Shown here: positions 46,387 to 55,269 of the stretch, one piece after another | Position numbering within the stretch: the first letter of the stretch is position 1 | Layout of the letters: the number at the start of each line of letters is the position of its first letter | DNA from: Croceicoccus hydrothermalis | Lineage (GTDB): Bacteria > Pseudomonadota > Alphaproteobacteria > Sphingomonadales > Sphingomonadaceae | DNA: 64,000 nt | Assembly: GCF_022378335.1 (NCBI RefSeq) | Contig: NZ_JAIQCI010000009.1 | Coordinates: 1 to 64,000 of the forward strand | Direction: 5' to 3' | The notes under the pieces: model-generated | Told to the model about the DNA's origin: nothing | The model's input: the letters and a program-made list of their open reading frames with translations, nothing else | Databases searched by the model: none | Made by a program: the position numbers and the translations under genes

Positions 46387-47936
46387 CACGCCTCCCCTTC
46401 CCCCAGTTGCAGTCGGGGAAAGATCGGCTTCGGATCGACGATCTCGACCGTTTCGCAGAGCAATGGCGCGCCTTCCATCGCGGCGAAATCGCGTGCGTCG
46501 TCCGGCGTGGCCACGATGTCGAGAATACGGGCGGCGGAACCCGGCACGACCGGCTGTATCGCGATGGCAAGGTCGCGGATGCACCCGACAAGCGTGGCGA
46601 GCACGCGGCGCATCCGCACCGGATCGGTCTTCCGCAAGGTCCACGGCGCCTGCTCGTCGACATATTGGTTACAGGCGAAAACCGCCTGCATCCATGCCTC
46701 GATCCCTTGCGAAAAGGCCAGCGCCTCGAAATGCGCGGGCAGTTCGCGCAGGCAGGCTTCGCGGACTTTCGCGGCCAGCGCTCGATCGGCGTCCTGCGCC
46801 TCGCCATCGACGTCGAAACCGCCGTCGCAATTCTTCGCGATGAAGGAGGAGACACGCTGCGCCAGATTGCCGAAGCTGTTGGCGAGTTCCGCGTTTGCGC
46901 GTGTTACGATCGCCTCTGCGGAATAGCTTCCATCCTGCCCGAACGCGATTTCCCGCATGAGGAAATAGCGCAGCACGTCCGCGCCATAGGTTTCGACCAG
47001 CCCGACCGGATCGGTCACATTGCCGAGCGATTTCGATTCCTTCTGCCCACGGTTGAGCAGAAAGCCATGGCCGAACACCTGCCGCGGCGCCGGCAGGTTC
47101 GCACTCAACAGGAAAGCCGGCCAGTAAACGGCATGAAAACGCACGATATCCTTGCCGATGAGATGCACGTCTGCAGGCCAGAACCGCGCAAAATCGCCAT
47201 TCGTATCCGGATAGCCCAACCCTGTCAGATAGTTGGTCAGCGCATCGACCCAGACATACATGACATGGTCTTCGCTTCCCGGCACCTTCACGCCCCAGTC
47301 GAAGCTGCTGCGCGATACGGAGAGGTCGCGCAGCCCGCCTTCGACAAAGCGCATGACCTCGTTGCGGCGGCTTTCGGGGCGGATGAAATCGGGGTTTTGG
47401 CGGTACAGGTCGAGCAAAGGCTGCTGATATTTCGAAAGACGGAAGAACCAGCTTTCCTCCACCGTCCATTCGACAGGCGTTCCCTGCGGCGAAAGCTTCT
47501 CGCCCCCCTCCCCGTCGCTCAGCTCGCTTTCGTCGTAATACGCTTCGTCGCGGATCGAATACCAACCCTCGTAACGATCGCGATACAGGTCGCCGCGCGC
47601 GGCCATGGCGGACCACAGCGCCTGGCTAGCGGCGTGATGCGCATCCTCGGTCGTGCGGATGAAACGGTCATAGCTGATATCAAGCATGTCGAACAAATGC
47701 TTGAAATGGGAGGACATTTCGTCGCTCAACGCGCGCGGGGTCACGTCGAGATCGCGTGCCTTCTGCATCATTTTCAGACCGTGTTCGTCGGTGCCGGTCT
47801 GAAACCGCACCTCCCGCCCGCGCAACCGCTGAAACCGGGCCGCGACATCGGCGGCGATGGTTTCATACGCGTGGCCGATATGCGGCTTGCCATTGGGATA
47901 ATGGATGGCGGTGGTGATGTAATACGGCTCGGCCAT
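46386..47936 (-). CDS. metG: Methionyl-tRNA synthetase
   Basis: A 516-residue class I synthetase. HIGH motif as HIGHAYE near residue 19; the KMSKS loop reads KESKSLGN, with Glu in place of Met. The four-cysteine zinc knuckle of the E. coli type is absent (the region reads YSIRDEAYYDES), so this is the zinc-free MetG2 form; there is no C-terminal tRNA-binding extension. Start ATG at 47936 (MAEPYYITTAI), eight codons inside the longest frame. Confidence 0.96.
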   Translation of the reverse strand: MAEPYYITTAIHYPNGKPHIGHAYETIAADVAARFQRLRGREVRFQTGTDEHGLKMMQKARDLDVTPRALSDEMSSHFKHLFDMLDISYDRFIRTTEDAHHAASQALWSAMAARGDLYRDRYEGWYSIRDEAYYDESELSDGEGGEKLSPQGTPVEWTVEESWFFRLSKYQQPLLDLYRQNPDFIRPESRRNEVMRFVEGGLRDLSVSRSSFDWGVKVPGSEDHVMYVWVDALTNYLTGLGYPDTNGDFARFWPADVHLIGKDIVRFHAVYWPAFLLSANLPAPRQVFGHGFLLNRGQKESKSLGNVTDPVGLVETYGADVLRYFLMREIAFGQDGSYSAEAIVTRANAELANSFGNLAQRVSSFIAKNCDGGFDVDGEAQDADRALAAKVREACLRELPAHFEALAFSQGIEAWMQAVFACNQYVDEQAPWTLRKTDPVRMRRVLATLVGCIRDLAIAIQPVVPGSAARILDIVATPDDARDFAAMEGAPLLCETVEIVDPKPIFPRLQLGEGEA

Positions 47937-47986
47937 GGGTGGCGCGTCTCTTTCATGCATATGCGAAGTGCCACGAGTTGCGGCGA

Positions 47987-48952
47987 TCAGTTGCCCTCCC
48001 CTTTAGGCATCGCAATATCCGCCAGCAACCCGCCGATTTCCACCACGGTCAGTCCGGGGTCGAAATTGGCATAGGGGATTTCGGCGCCCAGCCGCGTCAA
48101 CGCCGCATGCGCCGTGATGAGCCGCGCCTGTTCGCCCCTCGTCGCATCGTGCATTCGCGCAGCGCAGATCGTGCGGGCAAGATCCACACTCGCCACGAGC
48201 CGGTCGCGGTCGGGCCTCGTTCCGATCGCCTTGGCAAGGGCGCCGCGCCGCGCGAAATCCGTATCGCCATGCGCGGCGATCCCGATCAGCTCGTGACGGA
48301 TTGGCGCCATATCCTTCGCGATGAAGCCAAGCGCCGCGCCGGGCGAACCATGCGCCGCGGCAATCGCGGCCTCGCGAATGTCGGGCGACACATCGGGTGC
48401 CGCATCGCCCACCACCTGATGCATCTGCGCATTGTCGAGCGCAGTGAACCGTAGGATCCGGCACCGCGAACGCACCGTCGGCAGAAGCCCGCCCGGCCGA
48501 TGCGATACGAGCAGGAATACCGTACCCGCAGGCGGCTCCTCCAGGCTTTTGAGGAGCGCGTTCACCGCCGATTTTTCGAGATCATCGATAGAATCGATGA
48601 TGATCGCGCGCCTTGGACCGAGTGTCGGCCGCGTGTTCAACCGCCGCTGCATCGCGCGCACCTGTTCCACATTGATGCTGCGCTTCGTGGCGAAGGGCTT
48701 GCCCTCCTCCATCTTTTTCTCGTCATCCTTGCTGGCCGGTGGGCGGGTCAGGATGAGGATATCGGGATGCGATGTCGCAGGTGGCTGCGGCGTGCCGTCC
48801 ACCTCTACCAGAGCGGCGGCGGCATGGACCGCGAACTGCGCCTTGCCGATACCCGCCATGCCGGTGAGCAGCCATGCATGGTGGAGCCGTTCGTCCGCCA
48901 CTGCGGCACGCCATTGGCGCCACGGCGTTTCGTGTCCGACAAGCGTTGTCAT
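47987..48952 (-). CDS. holB: DNA polymerase III delta' subunit
   Basis: A 321-residue clamp-loader subunit. AAA+ fold with GMAGIGKAQFAVHAAAAL (P-loop), RTI-like IIDSIDDLEKSAVNALLKSLEEPP (Walker B region) and SHRPGGLLPTVRSRCRIL (sensor/SRC motif). Upstream tmk, the usual partner, is not present here; a YihY gene precedes it with a gap of 90 bases. Confidence 0.94.
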   Translation of the reverse strand: MTTLVGHETPWRQWRAAVADERLHHAWLLTGMAGIGKAQFAVHAAAALVEVDGTPQPPATSHPDILILTRPPASKDDEKKMEEGKPFATKRSINVEQVRAMQRRLNTRPTLGPRRAIIIDSIDDLEKSAVNALLKSLEEPPAGTVFLLVSHRPGGLLPTVRSRCRILRFTALDNAQMHQVVGDAAPDVSPDIREAAIAAAHGSPGAALGFIAKDMAPIRHELIGIAAHGDTDFARRGALAKAIGTRPDRDRLVASVDLARTICAARMHDATRGEQARLITAHAALTRLGAEIPYANFDPGLTVVEIGGLLADIAMPKGEGN

Positions 48953-49042
48953 CGACAGGGGCGAGGGAAGGAGCGGGCAATCACGGCGCGCGCATTGCTA
49001 TAACGATTGTGCGCCCCCGGCAATCGGCGGTGGGCGGTTTGC

Positions 49043-49915
49043 TCACAATTCGGGGGCGGTGGCATTGCTCGCGATCAAAGCGGCGTTCATTTCCGCACCC
49101 AGCAGGAGGATATAGGCCGACGCCCACATCCAGGTCAGCAGCACGATCACCGCGCCCAGCGAACCATAGGTCGCGTTGTAATTTCCGAAGTTCGATACGT
49201 AATAGCCGAAAAGCAAGGTCGCGATCACGATACCCACTGCGGCCAGCACCGAGCCGGGGGTCAGCCATTTTAACGCCGCCGTCTCGCAAGCCGGGCCATA
49301 GCGGAACAGGAGCGCGGCCCCGCCGGTGATCGCGGCCGCCAGCACGATATAGGCCAGGATCTTGCCCAAAGGCGCAAAGACCGCCGGCGCGGCAGCAAGC
49401 AATCCGTCGAGAAAGCCCAGCGCCGCGATCGCGCCGACCGAAAGAAGCGCGATCAGCGCACCGCCGACCGTCACGGCGATGGCCGTCAGGTTCTTCGCGA
49501 TAAACCCGCGACCTTCCTTGCATTCATATGCGATATTGAGCGCGATGATGAGCGCACCTGCGCCCTTGCGCGCACTGAACAATGCAACCAGCAAGGCAAG
49601 AATCAACCCTAGCCCCTTTTTCGAGGACGAGCTTTCGACCACCGCGGAAAGCTGATCCTGCACAAGCTCGGCCGCGCTTCCGGGCAGATCCTGTGCGAGT
49701 GACTGCATCTGCGCCGCGACGCTTTGCGGGTCGGCGATCAGCCCGTAGGTCAGCACCGTCGCCGCCATGAGCGGAACCATCGCGAGAAATCCATAGAACG
49801 CGACGCCCGCCGCGATCAGGCTAATGTTATCGTCGCCGCCGCGCGCCCAGGCCTGTTTCGCCGCGGCAATCCATCCGCCGCGGGGCAGATCATATGGTGA
49901 AGATGCTGTCGGCAT
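49043..49915 (-). CDS. YihY/BrkB-family inner-membrane protein
   Basis: A 290-residue protein with six hydrophobic segments. Signature stretches: DNISLIAAGVAFYGFLAMVP, the central LFSARKGAGALIIALNIAYE, and YGSLGAVIVLLTWMWASAYI with LLGAEMNAAL. Once annotated as RNase BN, the family is now seen as a membrane protein of unknown transport role. Start ATG at 49915; the frame extends 55 codons further but overlaps the divergent promoter region. It faces the antiporter gene across about 217 bases with a strong palindrome. Confidence 0.9.
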   Translation of the reverse strand: MPTASSPYDLPRGGWIAAAKQAWARGGDDNISLIAAGVAFYGFLAMVPLMAATVLTYGLIADPQSVAAQMQSLAQDLPGSAAELVQDQLSAVVESSSSKKGLGLILALLVALFSARKGAGALIIALNIAYECKEGRGFIAKNLTAIAVTVGGALIALLSVGAIAALGFLDGLLAAAPAVFAPLGKILAYIVLAAAITGGAALLFRYGPACETAALKWLTPGSVLAAVGIVIATLLFGYYVSNFGNYNATYGSLGAVIVLLTWMWASAYILLLGAEMNAALIASNATAPEL

Positions 49916-49961
49916 GGCCGTCCCCTGTCTCGTACATATTCGGTATCGGGCGATCGTCCGA

Positions 49962-49978
49962 TGCTGCACGTTGCAGCA
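49962..49978. promoter_or_regulatory. Perfect 17-bp inverted repeat, candidate operator
   Basis: TGCTGCA-cgt-TGCAGCA, a perfect palindrome with 7-bp arms, lies 47 bases upstream of the yihY start and about 155 bases upstream of the antiporter start. Size and position fit a dimeric repressor or activator site controlling one or both genes. The cognate regulator is not in the window. Confidence 0.5.
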
Positions 49979-50132
49979 CCGGGCGGCAATCGCCATCGCG
50001 CCCGTCGTCAACAGCCTAACCCCCACGCCGGGCTCGCGGTTCCATGCGCACCGTCTTGCCCGGGCGAAATCCGGGCGCATTGCGCAGCTTTCGTTTGCCC
50101 ATGCCCTGCCGCTGTGGCAGCAACGGATCTAC

Positions 50133-52040
50133 ATGGAAGAACAAGCTCTCGTAATCGCCCTCGTCGGTGTCCTGGGTATCGGGGCGCAGTGGGTCGCGTG
50201 GCGAACCGGCTGGCCTGCCATCGTGCTGATGATGGTCGCCGGGTTCGCTGTCGGCCCGGTTTTCGGCATCATGGACCCGCATCACGCCTTTGGCGAATTG
50301 CTGGAGCCGGCCGTTGCCATCGGCGTTGCGCTCATCCTGTTCGAAGGCGGCTTGAGCCTCAATTTCAAGGAATTGAAGAAAACGGGCGGCGCGGTCTGGC
50401 GGCTCGTCGTTCTGGGCGTGCCGATCGCATGGTTCGCAGGGTCGCTCGCCTGCTATTACATCGCCGGGCTGGTCTGGCCGGTATCGATCCTGTTCGCCGG
50501 CATTCTGGTGGTGACCGGGCCAACGGTCGTCCTGCCGCTCCTGCGACAGTCGAGCGTGGCGCAAAGACCGGCCGCGATCCTAAAATGGGAGGCGATCGTG
50601 AACGATCCCTTCGGCGCGATGTGCGCGGTGATCGCCTATGAGTATTTCCGCGCATCGGCCAATGGCGCGACCATATTCGACGTGGTTCCCCAACTCGTAT
50701 TCGCCGCGATCGCCGCTGCCGTGCTCGGCTATGCCGCGGCCTGGGCCATCGCGTGGAGTTTCCCCCGCGGCATGGTGCCGGAATATCTGAAGGCACCGGT
50801 CCTGCTCGTGGTCGTGGTCGCGCTGTTCGTCGCCTCCAACACGATACAGCAGGAAACCGGCCTCGTTGCCGTGACCATTATGGGCATCGCGCTTGCCAAC
50901 ATGAAGGTGGATTCGCTGCGCGACATCCACCCGTTCAAGCAGAACATCGCGGTCATCATGGTATCGGGCATTTTCGTCCTGCTGTCCGCTTCGCTCGAAC
51001 GGGAATCGCTGGCCTTGCTGGAATGGCGGTTCGTGCTGTTCCTGCTGGCGATCCTGTTCCTCGTGCGGCCGGCGACCATCCTTCTCAGCCTCGCCTTCTC
51101 CAAGGTTCCCTGGAACGAGCGGCTGTTCCTTGCCTGGATCGCACCGCGCGGCATTGTCGCGGTCGCGATTTCGGGCCTGTTCGCCCTGCGGCTTTCCGAC
51201 CTCGGCTATGGCGACGGGTCCATCCTCATCAGCCTGTCCTTCGCCGTCGTCGTGGCGACGATCGTGGCGCATGGCTTTACGGTCGGCATCGTATCCCGTT
51301 GGCTGAAGGTCACCGGCTCCACGACGCCGGGCATTCTGATGGTCGGCGCAACGCCGTGGTCGATCGCGCTTGCGAAGGAAATGTCGGATATCGAGGTGCC
51401 CGTGCTTATCGCCGATACGAGTTGGTGGCGTCTTTCCAAGGCGCGGCAACAGGGAGTGCAGACGTATCACGGCGAAATCCTCGCCGAATCGACGGAACAT
51501 TCGCTCGACCTTTCGCGGTTCGGCGTGCTCGTCGCCGCGACGGAAAACGAAGCGTATAACGCGCTCGTCTGTAACGAGTTCGCGCCTGAAATCGGCCGCG
51601 ATGCGGTGTATCAGCTGGGCGAGGCGGGCGCGCATGACGACCCCCGCGCCCTGCCCCCGTCGATCCGCGGCCGCAGCCTGTTCGAATCGGGCGTCGACAT
51701 GGACGAAATATATCGGCGGCAGCAGCAGGGCTGGGAATTTCGCAAGACGCGCCTGTCCGAACGCTTCGGTTTCGAGGAGGCGCAGGCCGCTCTTCCGGCC
51801 GACGCCGATTTCCTTCTACTGGTGCGCAAGGGCGGCGGGATCCGGTTCTTCACCCACGCCACCCGCCCCACTCCTGCTGCGGGCGACACCGTCATATCCT
51901 ACTCTCCGCCTGAGGATCCGGTGACCGAGAAGGTGCAGGCCAAGAAAGAGAAACGGGCAAAGAAACAGGCAAAGGCCGAGGCCGAGACCGGGGCGAACCA
52001 GGCCGGAGGTCAGGAAGGCCCGCTGGGGGAAGCGACATGA
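50133..52040 (+). CDS. Cation:proton antiporter (CPA1/NhaP type) with cytosolic nucleotide-binding domain
   Basis: A 635-residue protein. About 12 transmembrane helices to residue 400, including FEGGLSLNFKEL, VVTGPTVVLPLL and WEAIVNDPFGA with the conserved Asp of the ion site, and a late WIAPRGIVAVAISGLFALRL. Then a TrkA-N-like Rossmann domain (about 398-520) whose glycine loop is degenerate (MVGATPWS). Finally a Lys/Ala/Glu-rich tail of 40 residues. Role: Na+ or K+/H+ exchange. Start ATG at 50133; the longer frame overlaps the divergent promoter. The stop overlaps the OmpA-like gene by four bases. Confidence 0.9.
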   Translation: MEEQALVIALVGVLGIGAQWVAWRTGWPAIVLMMVAGFAVGPVFGIMDPHHAFGELLEPAVAIGVALILFEGGLSLNFKELKKTGGAVWRLVVLGVPIAWFAGSLACYYIAGLVWPVSILFAGILVVTGPTVVLPLLRQSSVAQRPAAILKWEAIVNDPFGAMCAVIAYEYFRASANGATIFDVVPQLVFAAIAAAVLGYAAAWAIAWSFPRGMVPEYLKAPVLLVVVVALFVASNTIQQETGLVAVTIMGIALANMKVDSLRDIHPFKQNIAVIMVSGIFVLLSASLERESLALLEWRFVLFLLAILFLVRPATILLSLAFSKVPWNERLFLAWIAPRGIVAVAISGLFALRLSDLGYGDGSILISLSFAVVVATIVAHGFTVGIVSRWLKVTGSTTPGILMVGATPWSIALAKEMSDIEVPVLIADTSWWRLSKARQQGVQTYHGEILAESTEHSLDLSRFGVLVAATENEAYNALVCNEFAPEIGRDAVYQLGEAGAHDDPRALPPSIRGRSLFESGVDMDEIYRRQQQGWEFRKTRLSERFGFEEAQAALPADADFLLLVRKGGGIRFFTHATRPTPAAGDTVISYSPPEDPVTEKVQAKKEKRAKKQAKAEAETGANQAGGQEGPLGEAT

Positions 52041-52687
52041 AAATGCGAATGACATCCAAGCCGATCGCAACCGTCCTCGCAATGGGCGCGTTCGCCATGG
52101 TCGGGGCATGCAACGACCCCGATACCGAAACGCCGGCACCCGCCCCTTCCGTGACGATGGACACCGGCCTTCCCGATCCCAATTCCAGCCCGGCATCCAT
52201 CCTGCGCAGCGATTTTTCCGAAGACGTGATTGAGGAACCGGCGCTCGAACCGCTCGATGCGACGATATCCTTCGGCGAAGGCGGCACGCGGCTGTCCGAC
52301 TCGGCGCGCGAGAAAGTCGAGGAGCTTCTGGGCACGGCGCAGATGAAGGCGGGCGGCGCGATAATTCTGCGTGGTCATACCGATTCGGCCGGATATGACG
52401 AGGCCAACCTGCGCGCCTCGCGCCAACGCGCAGAGGCCGTCGCCGCCATGCTGGAAGACAATGGCATCGACGCGGACCGGATCGAGATCATCGCTTTGGG
52501 CGAAATGCGTCCGCTGGCACCCAACGCCAATCTCGATGGCACGGCGAACGAGAGCAATCGCGCGCGAAACCGGCGTGTGGACATCCACATCGATGTTCCG
52601 GAAAACGGCGACGAGCAAGATACGGATGCGGATGAAGCGGGCGAGGACAGCGCCGGTTCGTCCGGAAGTTCGAATTTGACCGACTGA
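52037..52687 (+). CDS. OmpA-C-like peptidoglycan-associated lipoprotein
   Basis: A 216-residue protein. Signal sequence with lipobox AMVGAC (Cys25), a Pro/Thr-rich spacer, and an OmpA C-terminal domain (about 75-195) with ISFGEGGTRLSDSAREKVEE, LRGHTDSAGYDEANLRASRQ and the NESNRARNRRVDIHI motif, including the Asp and Arg that hold diaminopimelate. An acidic, Ser-rich tail follows. Co-translated with the antiporter by the ATGA overlap. Confidence 0.9.
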   Translation: MKMRMTSKPIATVLAMGAFAMVGACNDPDTETPAPAPSVTMDTGLPDPNSSPASILRSDFSEDVIEEPALEPLDATISFGEGGTRLSDSAREKVEELLGTAQMKAGGAIILRGHTDSAGYDEANLRASRQRAEAVAAMLEDNGIDADRIEIIALGEMRPLAPNANLDGTANESNRARNRRVDIHIDVPENGDEQDTDADEAGEDSAGSSGSSNLTD

Positions 52688-52804
52688 TCGAAATGGCGAA
52701 TTCTGCGTTCGATGGCGTATGCCGTAGAGCGGGTTGCGATGTTGTTAAACAAAACTGTGATACCCGTTTCCAAGATGCATAGCCCTGCGAGCGAGATCTG
52801 ACCC

Positions 52805-55033
52805 ATGACAGCATCGCTGTCCCGTGTGTATCAGCTGGCCGCGGCCGCTGTTGCGGCCGGGTTGCTTGCACTCGTCGGTGCGGCCGATCCGATCGAGGAG
52901 ATGATCTGGATCGCGCTCTACCGGCTGGAGGACAAGCCCGTTTCGGGTCAGACCGTCATCGTCGACGTCGATCAGACGGCCGACTCCACGCTTAGCATTG
53001 CGCAGCGGCAGGCCGAGGTCATCCGGCAATTGTCGCGGTACAGGCCCAAAGGCATTTATCTTCAGGGGAATTATTCAGCCGACGATCGCGGGATTGCCGA
53101 ACTGGGCGCGGCGATCGACGCGACGGATGTTCCCGTGGCGATCGGATGGATCGACGGGGTCGGCAGTTCGCGCGGCCTGCCGAGCCTGTCACGCTCCTCG
53201 CTGCTGGATGGCGCGGTTGCCACGGTCGATCGTTATCATGCGACGGCGCTCGGCTTTGCGTGGGAATCGCTGACGTCGTTCGATGTCGGCAATCGCAAAA
53301 TGCCAAGTTTCCCGGCGGCCGCCGCCGGTTTTGTCGATCTGAAAAACTACTATTTCATCGATTATCGCTACGCCAATTCGGAAATCACCATCTATCCGGC
53401 ACGCGTTTTGGACAGCGGCAATCTACCGCTGACGGGAAAACGCGTACTCGTAGGCTCGGCATCGTCGGGTTCTGTTCTCGATCAGGGCGTCGTCGCGATC
53501 CCGGGCGACATGGTTCCGCGCATACAGCTCGCCTTTTTCGCGGCGGAAAGCCTCCTGCAAGGTCCGCCGGTCGCGGTGGGATGGCTCTTCGCGCTCGCCA
53601 TCATCGTCGCGATCGTGTTTGCCGCGGTGTATTACCCGCCCGCGATCCGCCGCACGCTTTACGGCGTTGCGGTTGCGGCGTGTCTCGTCATTCCGTTTAC
53701 CGGGCTTCATCTCAACCGGATCGTGGAGGCGGGGGCGGCTGTCGTGTTCCTGCTTCTGTTCGCGATCCTGCGCATCGCCGGCCTGCTCAAGACGCAGGCG
53801 GCCAGGACCGATCATCTTTCAGGTCTTCGAAATTTCGGCGCGCTTGCCGAAAAACTCGAACGCGAGGATGGCATGGTGATCGTCGCCCGTGTCAACCGGT
53901 TCGAGGAAGTGCTGAGCAGTCTCGATCCTGAATTGCATGGTGAATTCATGCAGCAGATCGCCGAACGGCTGGCGGCTGACAGCTTTCGCGAAATCTTTTC
54001 CGACGGCGCGGGCAATTTCGCATGGCTGGACGACACGCGAGACCCGCGTGGGCGGATGGCGGATCTCGTCGGGCTGACCGGGGCGCCGATCCACGTCGAA
54101 AATCGTACTTTCGATTTTAGCTGTTCCTTCGGGATACAGGATGTCCCGATCGACAGCGCGCAACAGGCAATCAGCGCGACGCTGGTCGCGGCGGAACTCG
54201 CGTCCACCCGCGTGTCCCATATCGCCTTGGTCAGCGAGAGGAAGGATTCGGACGTCAACTGGCGGCTTTCGCTTCACACCTCGCTCGATCATGCGATCGT
54301 GAACGGCCACATCTATCTGGTGTATCAGCCGCAAGTGTCGATCGAGAACGGCCAAATCGTCGGTGCGGAGGCGCTGGTCCGGTGGAAACATCCCGAACGC
54401 GGCGAGATCAGCCCTTTCGAATTCATTCCCCAGATCGAAAAGGCCGGACGTCTCAAACCGCTCACGGCGCACACGTTCCGCATGGCCGCACGAACGGCGA
54501 GCCTCCTTCCCGAAGGCGACCTTCGCATATCGGTCAACGTGTCCGCGACGCTGGTGTGCGACGACAATTTCGTTCAATTCATCAAGGACAACGTGATGGT
54601 CGGCGGCGGAACCGCATCCCGGATCATGCTGGAGATCACAGAAACCGCGCGTATCGAGAATCTCGAACTGGCCGCACGCCATCTTACCGAACTTCGCGAG
54701 GCGGGGTTCAAGGTTTCCCTGGACGATTTCGGTACGGGCGAAGCCAATTTGAGCCTGCTCGCCCATCTTCCCTGCGACGAAGTGAAACTGGACCAGAGCT
54801 TCGTGCGGCTGGCGAAAACGAATGAGCGCGCGCGAATGATCATCATCGCACTGGCGCAGACCACGCGACTTTCGAACATGTCCTTCGTGGCGGAGGGAAT
54901 CGAAACGATCGAGGATCAGGCGATCATGGCATCCCACGATTGTAAAGTTGGACAGGGATATCTGTATGGATATCCCCTTCCGTCGCATGAGTTGATTGAT
55001 ATGGCCCGCAAAAATATTCGGCTCGTAGGATAA
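52805..55033 (+). CDS. CHASE2 - degenerate GGDEF - EAL cyclic-di-GMP phosphodiesterase
   Basis: A 742-residue protein. One N-terminal helix (8-27), a periplasmic CHASE2 sensor (about 30-255), three transmembrane helices (about 258-325), a GGDEF-like domain (about 330-480) and an EAL domain (about 495-735). In the GGDEF domain the catalytic loop is GAGNF (401-405), so no cyclase activity is expected; it may bind GTP as a regulatory site. The EAL domain keeps EAL at 522-524, the metal-site DDFG at 640-643 and DQSF, so it should hydrolyse c-di-GMP. The signal sensed by CHASE2 is unknown. Confidence 0.94.
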   Translation: MTASLSRVYQLAAAAVAAGLLALVGAADPIEEMIWIALYRLEDKPVSGQTVIVDVDQTADSTLSIAQRQAEVIRQLSRYRPKGIYLQGNYSADDRGIAELGAAIDATDVPVAIGWIDGVGSSRGLPSLSRSSLLDGAVATVDRYHATALGFAWESLTSFDVGNRKMPSFPAAAAGFVDLKNYYFIDYRYANSEITIYPARVLDSGNLPLTGKRVLVGSASSGSVLDQGVVAIPGDMVPRIQLAFFAAESLLQGPPVAVGWLFALAIIVAIVFAAVYYPPAIRRTLYGVAVAACLVIPFTGLHLNRIVEAGAAVVFLLLFAILRIAGLLKTQAARTDHLSGLRNFGALAEKLEREDGMVIVARVNRFEEVLSSLDPELHGEFMQQIAERLAADSFREIFSDGAGNFAWLDDTRDPRGRMADLVGLTGAPIHVENRTFDFSCSFGIQDVPIDSAQQAISATLVAAELASTRVSHIALVSERKDSDVNWRLSLHTSLDHAIVNGHIYLVYQPQVSIENGQIVGAEALVRWKHPERGEISPFEFIPQIEKAGRLKPLTAHTFRMAARTASLLPEGDLRISVNVSATLVCDDNFVQFIKDNVMVGGGTASRIMLEITETARIENLELAARHLTELREAGFKVSLDDFGTGEANLSLLAHLPCDEVKLDQSFVRLAKTNERARMIIIALAQTTRLSNMSFVAEGIETIEDQAIMASHDCKVGQGYLYGYPLPSHELIDMARKNIRLVG

Positions 55034-55093
55034 AATCGCTTTTCTTCTTGTCAATCTGCGGTTAATATAGTGGTCCAAATAATGGAGGTGTTT

Positions 55094-55156
55094 ATGGACT
55101 ACCAAGAACGCGGTGGCGGCATTTGGGAATGGTTTTTCGGCGAATATTGGTTCTAA
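55094..55156 (+). CDS. 20-residue microprotein, aromatic-rich
   Basis: ATG at 55094, stop TAA at 55154-55156, coding MDYQERGGGIWEWFFGEYWF. An excellent Shine-Dalgarno, GGAGGTG, sits six bases upstream, and a stem-loop follows within 20 bases (55175-55205). Seven of 20 residues are Phe, Tyr or Trp, and the last ten could lie in a membrane interface. I know of no named family. The short ORF lies alone between the phosphodiesterase and ribB, which suggests its own transcript. Confidence 0.6.
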   Translation: MDYQERGGGIWEWFFGEYWF

Positions 55157-55174
55157 AGCCATTCCCGATCGTTG

Positions 55175-55205
55175 AACGGGGCCTTGTGGTAAGCGGGGCC
55201 CCGTT
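55175..55205 (+). terminator. Hairpin terminator after the microprotein ORF
   Basis: AACGGGGCC (55175-55183) pairs with GGCCCCGTT (55197-55205), loop of 13 bases. The T-run is weak (TTCTCAT). It separates the microprotein unit from the ribB promoter region. Confidence 0.6.
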
Positions 55206-55239
55206 CTCATAACATCGCGGTGTTGCATTATGGCTTGCA

Positions 55240-55257
55240 ATCACATTCGAGTGTGAT
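55240..55257. promoter_or_regulatory. 18-bp imperfect palindrome just before ribB, candidate operator
   Basis: ATCACATTCGAGTGTGAT, 8 of 9 pairs symmetric, ends 12 bases before the ribB ATG, overlapping the likely promoter (TTGCAA at 55235 could be a -35). The half sites read TCACA...TGTGA, opposite in orientation to a CRP site. The downstream gene itself starts with an HTH domain, so autoregulation is a testable idea. Confidence 0.45.
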
Positions 55258-55269
55258 ATTGCGCCGACC

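Noticed and set aside
55240..55257. CRP-binding site before ribB
   Set aside because: Half sites are TCACA-N-TGTGA, the reverse order of the CRP consensus TGTGA-N6-TCACA.
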